Part shown: positions 1-16,247 of the stretch, piece by piece
Layout: each line of letters begins with the position of its first letter
Numbering within the stretch: the stretch's first letter is position 1
Origin: Mycobacterium sp. ACS4054
Lineage (GTDB): Bacteria > Actinomycetota > Actinomycetes > Mycobacteriales > Mycobacteriaceae
Direction: 5' to 3'
DNA length: 64,000 nt
Assembly (NCBI RefSeq): GCF_001667275.1
Contig: NZ_LZHV01000060.1
Location: 1-64,000, forward strand
Made by a program: the position numbers and the translations under genes
Notes under the pieces: generated by a model
The model's database searches: none
Seen by the model: only the letters and a program-made list of their open reading frames with translations
Told to the model about the DNA's origin: nothing

Positions 1-1
1 C

Positions 2-3000
2 CACCCGCCCGCACCGCAGCCGGCGCTGCCCACCACCCCGTGGCAGCACACCCGGCACTGGATCTCCCCCACCGCCGGCGGGCACCGCACGCCGCACACC
101 CACCCCCTGCTCGGCACCGGGGTCACCGATCCGACCACCGGGACCCGGATCTGGGAATGCGAACTCGGCCCGAACCTGCTGTGGCTCGGTGATCACGTCA
201 TCGACGATCTCTGCGTGCTGCCGGGTGCGGCCTACGCCGACATCGCCCTCGCGGCGGCGATCGACGCGTTCGCGAACCCCGACGCCGAGCCCTGGATGAT
301 CCGCGATCTCAGCCTGGACCGCATGCTGCACGTCGGTGACGGCACCGTTCTGGTGACGACACTCACCGGGGACGAGCGGACGTGCCGCGTCGAAATGCGC
401 ACGCGCGAAGCCGCTTCCGGGTGGGTCAGACACGCCACCGCCACCCTCACCCGCGATAGCGAACGCGCGCTGCCCCTGCCGCCGGCCGACGAACCCGCCG
501 CGACCGCTCTCGACCCCGACGAGCTCTATGCGCGGTTGCGCGGCGCCGGGCAGCAACACGGCCCGGCCTTCCGGGGGATCGAGGGCCTGGCCGTCACCCA
601 GTCCGGTGCGGCCCGCGCGGACGTGCGGCTGCCCGCACCGGCCAGGACGGGGTCCCGCAACCTGGTGCTGCACCCGGTCATGATGGACATCGCGGTGCAG
701 GCGCTCGGGGCCACGCGCGCCGCGACCGACCTGGCCGACGGGCAGAGCGCCCGCGAAACGCTGGTTCTCCCCGTGCGTTTCGCCGGCATCCACGTGTACG
801 GGAACGTGGCCGACGGCGTCCGCTCGTTCGGCTCGCTCGCCCCCACCGACAGTCCGGACCGGCTCGTCGGCCACGTCGTGCTGACGGATCAGGACGGTCG
901 CGTACTGCTCGTCATCGACGAGGTCGAGATGGCGGTGCTCAGGTCGGGCGGCGGCGCAACGGAACTCAGCGCCCGCCTGTTCGCGCTGCAGTGGGAGCCC
1001 GCCGCCCTGGACAAGCCGGCCGGGCGGCTCGGTGGCCTGCTGCTGATCGGGGACACGGACAACGGCGACCCGCTGCTGCCCGCGCTGCGGTCGGCACTGC
1101 GCGACGGCGCCGACGAGGTCGAGCTGGTCTCCCCGGCCGACGTGGCGCGGCTGCGCGCGACCATCACCCGCACCCCGTGGGACGCCGTCGCAGTGGTCTG
1201 CCCGCCGCGGCACGCCGACGAATCGCTGCCCGACCAGGACCAGCTGGCTTTGGCGCAGGCGCGCACGCTGCTGATCGCCGACATCGCGAAGACGGTGACG
1301 CGGATGGGCGCCCGCAACACCCCCCGGCTGTTCGTCGTCACCCGCGGCGCCCAGCAGCTCGATCCCGCCGATCGGGTCACATTGGCGCAGGCGGGGATTC
1401 GCGGCATCGCCCGGGTGCTCACCTTCGAGCATCCGGAATTCAAGCCGACGCTGATCGATGCCGACCCCGACGGCGTGGATTCGCTCGCCGGTCTGGCCGC
1501 CGAGCTGCTCGCCGGGTCGGACCACGACGAGATCGCCCTGCGGGCCGGGCAGCGCTATGTCAACCGGGTGGTGCCCGCGCCCACCACCCCGACCGGTGCC
1601 CTCGCGCCCGAACCCCGCCGCACCGTGGTGAACCTGGACGCCGGGGGCGCGGTGCGGCTGCAGACCGACCAGCCCGGGCGCCTGGACGCTTTGAACGTCC
1701 ACGCGGTCAAGCGGATTCCGCCGGGACCCGGTCAGGTGGAGGTTCGGGTCGTCGCGGCGGGCCTGAACTTCAGCGACGTGCTCAAGGCGATGGGCGTGTA
1801 CCCCGGGCTCGACGGTGCGCCGCCCGTGATCGGTGGCGAGTGCGTGGGCCTCGTGACCGCCGTCGGCCCGGACGTCGACTCCGTGCGGATCGGGCAGCGC
1901 GTGATCGCCTTCGGCCCGGGCACTTTCGCGACGCACGTGACCACGCTTGCCGACCTCGTCGCGCCCGTGCCCGACGCGCTGCCGGACGGCGAGGCGGCCG
2001 CGTTCGGCATCGCCTATCTGACCGCCTGGCATTCCCTGTGCGAGGTCGGGCGGCTCGCCCCCGGCGAACGCGTGCTTATCCACTCCGCCACCGGCGGTGT
2101 CGGACTGGCCGCCGTTTCGATCGCCCAGATGGTCGGGGCGCGGATCTACGCGACGGCCGGCTCGGACGCCAAACGCGACATGCTGCGCGGGCTTGGCGTC
2201 GAGTACGTCGGTGACTCGAGGAGCGTGGATTTCGCCGACGAGATACGCGACATCACCGACGGTTACGGCGTGGACGTGATCCTCAATTCCCTTCCGGGCG
2301 AAGCCATTCATCGCGGCGTCAAACTCCTCGCCCCCGGCGGCCGGTTCATCGAACTGGGCAAGAAGGACGTCCACGCCGACGCCGGCCTGGGGTTGGCCGC
2401 CCTGGCGAAGAGCGCCTCCTTCGCCGTGGTGGACCTCGACCTGAACCTCAAACTGCAACCGGCGCGCTACCGCCGCATGCTCGCCGACATCCTGCGGCAC
2501 GTGTCGCAGGGCGCCCTGCAGGTGCTGCCGGTCACCGAGTTCGGTCTGCGCGACGCGGCCGATGCGTTCGCGCTGATGGCCTCCGGTCGGCACACCGGCA
2601 AGATCGTCGTCTCGATACCGGCCGGCGGCAGCATCGACGCGGTCGCCGCACCGCCACCGCACCCGCTGGTCAGCCCGGACGGCGGCTACCTGATCGTCGG
2701 CGGCATGGGCGGCCTCGGCTTCGTCGTTGCGCGGTGGCTGGTCGAGCAGGGCGCGGGATTGGTTGTGCTGAACGGACGTTCGGCCCCCGTCGGGGACGTC
2801 GCCGACGCGATCGCGGGGCTCACCGCCGCGGGCGGCCGCATCGAGGTGGTGACCGGCGACATCGCCGAGCCCGGCACGGCCGATCGACTGGTGCGGGCGA
2901 TCGAAGACGCCGGCGTGCGGCCCGCCGGAGTCCTGCACAGCGCCATGATCCTCGACGACGAGATCGTGCTGAACATGTCCGAATCGGCCGCACGGCGCGT

Positions 3001-3834
3001 GTTCACCCCGAAGGTCGCGGGCAGCTGGCTGCTGCACCGGGCCACCGCCCACCTGGATCTCGACTGGTGGTTGACGTTCTCGTCGGTGGCCTCCCTGCTG
3101 GGCGCTCCCGGCCAGGGCGCGTACGCGGCCGCCAACTCCTGGGTCGACGGCCTGGTCGCCCACCGCCGCTCGGCGGGGCTCCCCGCCGTCGGAATCAACT
3201 GGGGCCCATGGGCGGAGGTCGGCCGCGCCCAATTCTTCGCCGACCTCGGCGTCGCGATGATCACGGTCGAACAGGGCCTGGAAGCGATGCAGCTGGCCCT
3301 GGCGGCCGACCGCGCGCGCACCGGAGTGTTCAGCCTCGACGCGCGGCAGTGGTTCCAGTCCTTCCCCGCCGCGGCCGGTTCGTCGCTGTTCACCCACCTG
3401 CACGACTCGACAGGCGAACGGCGCGCCGGTGGGGGCGCCATCCGCGCCGAGCTGGACGCCACCGACGCCGGTGAGCGCCCGGCCCGCCTCGCGGCCGTGA
3501 TCGCCGACGAGATCCGGGCGGTGTTGCGCTCGGCCGAGCCGATCGATCCCGGCCGCCCGATGGAGTCGCTCGGCCTCGACTCGCTGATGGCGCTCGAATT
3601 GCGCAACCGGCTCGAATCCAGCCTGGGCACAACGCTGCCGGCCGCCCTGGTCTGGGCGTACCCGACGATCACCGACCTCGCGGGCGCGCTGTGCGAGCGG
3701 TTGGGTTACGCGACACCGACCGACGAGGAGCGTCCCCCCGACGGGGAGGCCGAGCTATCGGACGAGGAGATGGAGTTGCTGTCCGATCTGGTGGCGGCGA
3801 GCGAGCTGGAGACCGCGACCGGGGGCGGCGAGCA

Positions 3835-3838
<4 letters not shown>
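2..3838 (+). CDS. ppsC: PpsC, phthiocerol type I polyketide synthase (3' part; 5' end outside window)
   Basis: This is the C-terminal part of a modular type I polyketide synthase that extends and fully reduces the phthiocerol chain. The frame is open from base 2, so the gene starts left of the window. In order I see the post-AT linker, a dehydratase (DHVIDDLCVLPGA, catalytic His), a structural KR remnant, an enoyl reductase (nucleotide-binding SATGGVG), a ketoreductase (GGMGGLG; Ser in FSSVASLLG; YAAAN) and an ACP with the phosphopantetheine serine in LGLDSLMALEL. Complete DH-ER-KR-ACP plus the downstream ppsD-ppsE-drr order identifies PpsC. The Asp in the HxxxDxxxxP dehydratase motif is, as I recall it, also present in the M. 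tuberculosis protein. The stop overlaps the ppsD start in ATGA, which implies translational coupling. Confidence 0.95.
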
Positions 3839-9212
<5,374 letters not shown>

Positions 9213-9216
<4 letters not shown>

Positions 9217-12200
9217 GCACGAACGGGTCGACGGACTCACCGCCCAACGCGATCGCGGTGGTCGGCATGGCCGGAAGGTTCCCCGGCGCCAACGACGTCT
9301 CAACATTCTGGGACAACCTGCGGCGGGGCAAGGAGTCGATCGCCACGCTGTCCGAGCAGGAACTCAAGGCCGCCGGCATCCCCGACGAGGTGCTGGCGAA
9401 CCCGGCCTACGTGCGGCGCGCCCCCCTTGTCGACGGGGTCGACGAGTTCGACGCCGAGTTCTTCGGGTTCCCCCCGCAATTCGCCCGGATGCTGGATCCC
9501 CAGCACCGGCTGTTCTTGCAGTGCGCGTGGCACGCGTTCGAGGACGCCGGCTGCGACCCCGCCGAGTTCGACGGCTCGATCGGCGTTTTCGGGACCAGCT
9601 CCCCCAGCGGCTACCTGCTGCACAACCTCTCCTCGCACCGCGCCCAGGACGCCTTCATTGGGACGGGCCTCAATTTTGAGCAGTTCAACCTGTTCCTGCA
9701 GAACGACAAGGACTTCCTGGCGACCCGGGTTTCGCACCAATTCGATCTGCGCGGGCCCAGTCTCACGGTCCAGACCGCATGCTCGTCGTCGCTGGTGGCG
9801 GTCCACCTGGCGTGCCAGAGCCTGCTCAGCGGCGAGTGCGACATGGCCCTGGCCGGCGGGGTGTCGCTGTCGGTCCCCCACCACGTCGGGTACTGGAACT
9901 CGCCGGGCGCCATGGTGTCCGCAGTGGGCCACTGCCGCCCGTTCGACGTGCGGGCCGACGGCACCGTCTTCGGCAGTGGCGTGGCCATCGTCGCGCTCAA
10001 GCCCCTGCAGGCCGCCCTCGACGCCGGCGACCGGGTGCACGCCGTCATCCGCGGATCGGCGATCAACAACGACGGATCGATGAAAATGGGCTACGCGGCG
10101 CCGAATCCGGCCGCCCAGGCCGACGTCATCGCCGAAGCCCACGCGGTCGCCGGCATCGACTCCGCGACCGTGAGCTATGTCGAAACACACGGAACCGGCA
10201 CGCCGCTGGGTGATCCCATCGAGGTCCAGGGATTGCGATCCGCCTTCGCCGTGTCGCAGACCCCCCGCCCGGGCCCCTGCGTCCTCGGCTCGGTCAAGTC
10301 CAACATCGGGCACCTGGAGGTGGCGGCCGGTGTGGTGGGTCTGATCAAGACCATTCTGTGCCTGCAGCACAAGGCGATTCCCGGCACGCTGCACTTCACC
10401 AGTCCGAACCCCGAGCTGCGTCTCGACGAGACCCCGTTCACCGTCCGAAGCGCATACGACGCGTGGGAGTGGGACGGCGTGCGCAGGGCCGGGGTCAGCT
10501 CGTTCGGGGTGGGCGGCACCAACGCGCACGTCGTGGTGGAAGAGGCGCCCCCCGCCCCCGAGCGGGCGGCGCCCGCGGGCCCCCAGGTCTTGCTGGTCTC
10601 GGCGCAAAGCGCGGCCGCGCTTGACGGGTCGCGCGCCGCTCTCGCCGACGCGTTGGCCGCCCCGGACGGCCCCGAACTGGCCGACGTCGCCCACACCCTC
10701 ACCGGGCGCCGCAGGCACCGGCTCACCGTGGCGGCCGTGGTGCACGACCGCGAGCACGCGGCCACGGTGCTGCGGGCGGGCGAGCACGACAACGTCTTCG
10801 TCGGCGAATCGCTCGACGGCGGCGAGGACCCCGCGCATCGGGTCGTGTTCATGTTCCCCGGTCAGGGCGCCCAGCACGTCGGCATGGCCAGGGGTCTCTA
10901 CGACACCGAGCCGGTGTTCGCCGAGCATTTCGACGCGTGCGCGGCGGGATTCGGCGACGAGATGGGGATTGACCTGAAGGCGCTGATATTCGGTGACGCC
11001 GCAACCGATCTGGAGCGCATCGACCGCTCCCAGCCCGCCTTGTTCACGGTCGAATACGCCCTGGCGCGGTTGGCCGAACACTACGGGCTGCGCGCCGGGG
11101 CGTACATCGGCTACAGCACGGGTGAGTACATCGCGGCCACGCTGGCCGGGGTGTTCGACCTCGAGACGGCGATCAAGCTGGTGGCCTTGCGCGCCCGGCT
11201 GATGCACGAGTCCCCGCCCGGTGCGATGGTCGCCGTCGCGCTAGGCCCCGACGACCTCGCCCCCTACCTCACCCCCGGGGTCGACTTGTCCGCGGTCAAC
11301 GACCCCGGCAACTGCGTGGTCGCCGGCCCCAACGACGAGATTCGCGCCTTCACCCAGCGGCTACGCGAGGCGGGCATCACCGCCCGGCGGGTGCGGGCCA
11401 CCCACGCATTCCATTCCAGCGCAATGGATTCCATGGCGGCCGAGTTCGGCGAATTCCTGTCCGGCGTCGAGCTTCGCCGCCCGGACACGCCCCTGCTCAG
11501 CAACCTCACCGGGACCTGGATGACCGACGAGCAGGTCACCGACCCGGCCAGCTGGGCGCGTCAAATCAGTTCCACGATCAGGTTCGCAGACGAACTCGAC
11601 GCGCTGCTGACCGATCCCGACCGGGTGCTCGTCGAAGTCGGCCCCGGGGGCAGCCTGACGGGCTCGGCGATGCGACACCCGAAGTGGTCGGACGGCCACC
11701 GCGCGGTTCGACTGATGCGGCACCCGATCCAGAACACCGACGACCGGGACACCTTCCTGCTCGGGCTCGGCCAGCTGTGGTCGGCCGGGGTGCCGGTCGA
11801 CTGGGAACCGCTGACCGGGCCGACGCCGAACCCTGTCTGGCTACCCGGTTACGCCTTTGCCCGCGAACGGCATTGGGTCGACCCCAAACCGCTCGCCTGG
11901 CTCGAGCACCCCGCCGAGGCGCCCGGGGCGCCGGTCGCCGCCACCAACGGCGCCGCGTCGGCGAACGGGCAGTCGCACACCGAGGCCACGCTGCGGCAGA
12001 TCTGGATGCAATGCCTGGGTCTGAACTCGATCGGTCGCAACGACAACTTCTTCGACCTCGGCGGCGATTCGCTGATCTCGATCGGCATCGCGACCAACGC
12101 CAGCAACGCCGGGCTGGACGTCACGCCGCAGGATCTGTACGGCAACCCGACCTTGGCCACCCTGGCGGCCCACGTCGACGCCAAGTATGCCGCGGGCTCG

Positions 12201-13607
12201 TTGGCGAAACCGCCTGAGGCCGCCTCGTTCCCGGCCATCCCGCCGGGCGTCGCGCGGTTCCTCGAGACCGGAGTGCGGCAGCCGGGCAGCTGGCGGATCC
12301 CGCTGATCCTGCGCCTCGACACGGGTGTCGGCGTCGACGACGTCCGCGCGGTGCTCACCGCCTTGGTCAATCACCACGACGCGTTGCGCCTCGAGCTCGT
12401 CGAGCGGGCCGGCACCTGGGAGCAGCGCATCGCGGCGCCACGGGAATTCGACCGGCTCTCCTCCCGGACGCTGCCCGACACCGAGCCCGAGGCGCAGCGC
12501 GCGGCGCTGCTCGACATCGTGGCCGAGCTGGCGGCCCACGACGATCTGACCGCACCGCTGACGGCCAGCTACATCCGCGGCCCGCACGGCGCGTGCTATC
12601 TGGCGCTGTCCCTGCACGAGATCGTCGCCGACACCACCTCCCGCGAAATCCTGGTCACCGACCTCTTCACCGCCTTCACGCAACGCGTTGCGGGCGAGGA
12701 GATCTCGCTGGCCCCGGCCACCACCTCGTGGCGGGATTGGTCCTTGCGCGTCGCCGCCCTCGCGACGCACCCGGCGGTCCTCGAGACGCGCGACTTCTGG
12801 TTGGACGGCTCGATGCGGCCGACCCTGCGGCCGGCCGACACCGAGGCGACCGAACCGCCGCGCGGTGACGACCTGGCCAAGGTGTCGACGGCGCTGACGG
12901 TCGAGCAGACGTCCGAGCTCGACGACGCCCGGCGCGCGCTCGGGTGGTCGGTAGACGAGATCCTGCTGGCGGCGCTGAGCCGGTCCATCGCCGAGACCGT
13001 CGGCGCCGGCGTGGTCGCCGTCGACCTGGAGGGGGCCGGACGTTCGGTGCTGCGCCCGGATGTCGACCTGCGCAGAACCATCGGGCGGTTCACCACGATC
13101 TATCCGGTGCCGCTGCGGTGCGCCACGCCCGACGACACGGGCGCCAGCGAGCTGCTGACGGCCGTTCGTGACACCCTCAAATCCGTTCCGCACTACGGGA
13201 TTGGCTACGGGCTGCTGCGGTATCTCTACGCGCCCACCGCGCGGGCGCTGTCGGGCGCGCACCCCGCGGATGTTCACTTCCGCTACGTCGGCGTGGTTCC
13301 CGAGCTGCCGCCCATCGATGCGCCGGTGCAATTCGACTCCGACGCCGCCATGCCCGTGCGCGACACGATCCCGGGCCTGGGTCATGCCATCGAGTTGCGC
13401 GTCTACCGGCACTCCGGTGTGCTGCACCTCGATTGGTGGTACGACACCCGCCGGGTGCAGGGGGCGCGCGCCGAGGCGCTGGCGCGGTGTTTCCCGCTGG
13501 CGCTGCGGGCGCTGATCGGCGACGCCATCGCCGCCGGCGACGCCGACATGGACGGGCAGCCGGTGGAATTGGCGTTGGTGGACCTGTCGGCCCTGGACGC
13601 GGGTTGA
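9213..13607 (+). CDS. ppsE: PpsE, phthiocerol type I polyketide synthase (KS-AT-ACP-condensation-like)
   Basis: This is the last elongating module of phthiocerol synthesis, 1464 aa (about 1488 in M. tuberculosis). KS Cys190 sits in TACSSS. The AT nucleophile Ser635 is in GYSTGE, where the usual GHS histidine is Tyr. The specificity motif HAFH (731-734) is the malonyl type; family knowledge says the terminal unit can be malonyl or methylmalonyl, giving phthiocerol A/B variants. The carrier-domain serine is Ser953 in LGGDSL. The last roughly 450 residues form a condensation-like domain. There the HHxxxDG motif is degraded: His1135 and Asp1140 remain, but the catalytic second His position is Glu1136, so it is probably not a working condensation site. 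The start overlaps the ppsD stop (ATGA). drrA follows after 10 bp. Confidence 0.96.
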
Positions 13608-13617
13608 GGGGGGCCGA

Positions 13618-14619
13618 GTGATTGACGCACGGACAGCGACCGACAAGGCGGTCGTCGTCGACCGGGTTCGCAAGACCTTCGGCGACTTCGTGGCCCTGCA
13701 CGAGGTCAGCTTCGACGTCGGCCGCGGCGAGGTGCTCGGGCTGCTCGGGCCGAACGGTGCGGGCAAGACCACCCTGGTGGACATCCTGTCGACGCTGAGC
13801 CGGCCGGACAGCGGCCGCGCGGTGGTCGCCGGCTACGACGTGGTGTCCGAACCGGCCGGTGTGCGCCGATCGATCATGCTCACCGGCCAGCAAGTCGCGA
13901 TCGACGACATGCTCACCGGGAGCGAAAACCTGGTGATGTTCGGCCGGCTGTTCGGCTTGCACAAGTCGGCGGCGCGCGCCCGCGCCCGGCAGCTCATCGA
14001 TGAATTCGACCTCGCCTACGCCGCCGACCGGCGCGTCAAGACCTATTCCGGCGGCATGCGCCGCCGCATCGACATCGCCTGCGGCCTGGTGGTCCGCCCC
14101 GAGGTCGTCTTCCTGGACGAACCCACCACCGGGCTGGATCCGCGTAGCAGGCAAAGCATTTGGGACCTGGTCGGCAAGTTCAAGGACGACGGCATCGCCA
14201 CGCTGCTGACGACGCAGTACCTCGAGGAGGCCGACGCGCTGGCCGACCGGATCGTGGTGATCGACCACGGGCGGGTCATCGCCGAGGGAACGGCCGACGA
14301 GCTCAAGGAGCGCACCGGCGGCAGTTATTGCGAGATCGTGCCGCGCCGGTTGACCGACCTGCGGGCGATCGCCGATGTCCTGGGCCCGCTGGTGCCGGAC
14401 AAGATCCGGGCCGCGCTCACGCCCGATTCGGATCGGATCACCATCCCCGCCCCGGACGGCGCACGCACCCTCATCGAGGCCGTGGGGCGACTGGCCGCCG
14501 CCGGCATCGAGGTGGCCGACGTCGCCCTGCGGCGCCCGTCGCTCGACGACGTGTTCCTTGCGCTGACGGACGACTCGCCCGCCGCGCGCGCCCCCGTCGC
14601 GACCCAGGCCGTCGGGTGA
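13618..14619 (+). CDS. drrA: DrrA, ABC transporter ATP-binding subunit
   Basis: This is the ATPase of the DrrABC transporter, which takes part in moving PDIM to the cell surface. It is 333 aa with a GTG start, close to the family length of about 331. Walker A is GPNGAGKT (44-51), the signature is YSGGMRRR, and Walker B is VFLDEPTTGLDP. A C-terminal extension typical of DrrA/daunorubicin-resistance ATPases follows the nucleotide-binding domain. It is ten bases after ppsE and its stop overlaps the drrB start (GTGA), so ppsC-drrC appears to be one transcription unit. Confidence 0.95.
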   Translation: MIDARTATDKAVVVDRVRKTFGDFVALHEVSFDVGRGEVLGLLGPNGAGKTTLVDILSTLSRPDSGRAVVAGYDVVSEPAGVRRSIMLTGQQVAIDDMLTGSENLVMFGRLFGLHKSAARARARQLIDEFDLAYAADRRVKTYSGGMRRRIDIACGLVVRPEVVFLDEPTTGLDPRSRQSIWDLVGKFKDDGIATLLTTQYLEEADALADRIVVIDHGRVIAEGTADELKERTGGSYCEIVPRRLTDLRAIADVLGPLVPDKIRAALTPDSDRITIPAPDGARTLIEAVGRLAAAGIEVADVALRRPSLDDVFLALTDDSPAARAPVATQAVG

Positions 14620-15431
14620 CCGCGACCGCCAGCCCCGAACGCCACCCGTCCACGCTGACGCAGTGGTGGGTCCTCACCGTTCGCTTCATCGCGCCCACCC
14701 TGCGCAACGGCGAACTGCTCGTGACCGTCGCATCCTCGGTGGTGTTCACGGCCGGCTTCTACATCCCGCTGCACCAGATCATGGGCACCGCGACCAAGGG
14801 ACTTTCCAGCAGTTACGCGCAATACGTCATGCCGTTGATCGCGTTGCAGGCCATCACCTTCGCCGCGATGTCGACGGCGTTTCGGGCCGCGACCGACTCG
14901 GTGCAGGGCATCAACCGGCGGTTCAGATCCATGCCGATGGCCCCGTTCGCCCCGGTGGGCGCCCGCATCTCGGCCGCGGTGTACCGCTGCACCGTCTCGG
15001 TGGCGGTCGCGGTGGTCTGCGGCTATGTCATCGGGTTCCGGTTTCACCGCTCGGCGATCTACGTCGCGGCCTTCTGCCTGTTGGTGGTGGCGGTCGGATC
15101 GATCCTGTCCTTCGCGGCGGACCTGGTCGGCACCGGAACCCGCAACCCCGAGGCCATGACCCCGTTGCTCATCCTGCCGCCCTTGATCTTCGGCCTGCTG
15201 TCCACCGGAGTCCAACCGGCGCAGCAGTTTCCGCACTGGATCCAGCCGATCGTCCGCAACCAGCCGGTGTCGCAGTTCGTGATCGCCTTACGCGCGCTGG
15301 CCGGGGACGCCGCCCCGTTCGGCGGATCGGTGACCTGGCCGGTGCTGGCGCCGACGCTGGCGTGGTTGTTCGGATTGACCGCGCTGCTGATTCCGGCGTC
15401 GGCGATCGTGTTGGCCAGGAGGTCGCGATGA
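14616..15431 (+). CDS. drrB: DrrB, ABC transporter permease subunit
   Basis: This is an integral-membrane subunit of the DrrABC exporter, 271 aa. About six hydrophobic segments are visible (for example around TVASSVVFTAGFYIPL and FCLLVVAVGSILSF). The sequence has the ABC-2 permease pattern, including the late motif with PQFPHW-like residues (QQFPHWIQPIVRNQPVSQF) before the last helices. GTG at 14616 is chosen because it overlaps the drrA stop as GTGA and gives a product near the known family length. The stop in turn overlaps the drrC start (ATGA). It is expected in the cytoplasmic membrane with DrrC as partner. Confidence 0.93.
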   Translation: MTATASPERHPSTLTQWWVLTVRFIAPTLRNGELLVTVASSVVFTAGFYIPLHQIMGTATKGLSSSYAQYVMPLIALQAITFAAMSTAFRAATDSVQGINRRFRSMPMAPFAPVGARISAAVYRCTVSVAVAVVCGYVIGFRFHRSAIYVAAFCLLVVAVGSILSFAADLVGTGTRNPEAMTPLLILPPLIFGLLSTGVQPAQQFPHWIQPIVRNQPVSQFVIALRALAGDAAPFGGSVTWPVLAPTLAWLFGLTALLIPASAIVLARRSR

Positions 15432-16231
15432 CGGTGCTGGATTCGCCCCGCTACCACGAAGACTCGGCACGCGCACTGGCGTCGCAAACCTGGGTCCAGA
15501 CGCGGCGGATCCTGCTGGGCTGGGCGCGCGATCTGACGACCGTGATCGAGGCACTCGTCCTACCGGTCCTGTTCCTGTTGACGTTGAACATCATTCTCGG
15601 CAACGTCATTTCACAGGTCACCGGCCACAGCGCGCTGTACGGCACGGTTCCGCTGAATGCGCTGGCGGCCACGATAAATGGGGCCGCGATCGGAGCGATC
15701 GGCCTCATCGGCGAGCGCTCCAACGGCCTGCTGCGCCGGCTGTGGGTGGTGCCCGTGCACCGCGCGTCGGGCGTCTGTTCGCGAATCGCGGCCGAGATGA
15801 TCCGGATCGTGATCACCACCCTGGTCGTGCTGGCCGTGGGAATGATGCTGGGCTTCCGCTTCCGGCAGGGCGTGCTCGCGAGCCTCACCTGGTTCGTCGT
15901 CCCGATGATCTTCGGGCTCGCGTTCGCCACCCTGATCACGATGGTGGCGCTGTACACCGCCAACAACTTCCTGCTCGAAACGGTCACGCTCGGACACGTT
16001 CTCGCCGTGGTGTTCTCGACCGGCTTCCTGCCGGTGGATCAATTTCCGAAGTGGGTGCAGCCGGTGGTCGCGCACCAGCCGATGAGCTACGCGATCGAGG
16101 CGATGCGCGGCCTGTCGCTGGGCGGGCCGGTGCGCTGGCCGATGATCGCCACGCTGTTGTGGGCCGGCGGCATCACCGCCGTGTGCATCGTGCCGGCGCT
16201 GGCCGGCTATCGACGCGCCAGCACGAGCTGA
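15428..16231 (+). CDS. drrC: DrrC, ABC transporter permease subunit
   Basis: This is the second membrane subunit of the Drr exporter, 267 aa (family about 276). An N-terminal cytoplasmic stretch is followed by six hydrophobic segments. The ABC-2 type motif near the C-terminal half (STGFLPVDQFPKWVQPVVAH) parallels the matching segment in DrrB, so DrrB and DrrC are paralogous halves of the channel. The start ATG at 15428 overlaps the drrB stop. papA5 begins 16 bases after its stop. In M. tuberculosis, loss of DrrC leaves PDIM in the cell interior; the same role here is inferred from order and sequence. Confidence 0.94.
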   Translation: MTVLDSPRYHEDSARALASQTWVQTRRILLGWARDLTTVIEALVLPVLFLLTLNIILGNVISQVTGHSALYGTVPLNALAATINGAAIGAIGLIGERSNGLLRRLWVVPVHRASGVCSRIAAEMIRIVITTLVVLAVGMMLGFRFRQGVLASLTWFVVPMIFGLAFATLITMVALYTANNFLLETVTLGHVLAVVFSTGFLPVDQFPKWVQPVVAHQPMSYAIEAMRGLSLGGPVRWPMIATLLWAGGITAVCIVPALAGYRRASTS

Positions 16232-16247
16232 CGAGGAAGTGGTGGGC

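Noticed and set aside
200..235. Damaged PpsC dehydratase motif (HxxxDxxxxP instead of HxxxGxxxxP)
   Set aside because: As I recall, the same Asp is found in the M. tuberculosis PpsC sequence, so it is a family feature and not a lesion.
3691..3834. Extended start for ppsD inside ppsC
   Set aside because: The added 48 residues are Arg/Gly-rich with no similarity to a PKS N-terminus. ATG 3835 overlaps the ppsC stop and matches the family start.
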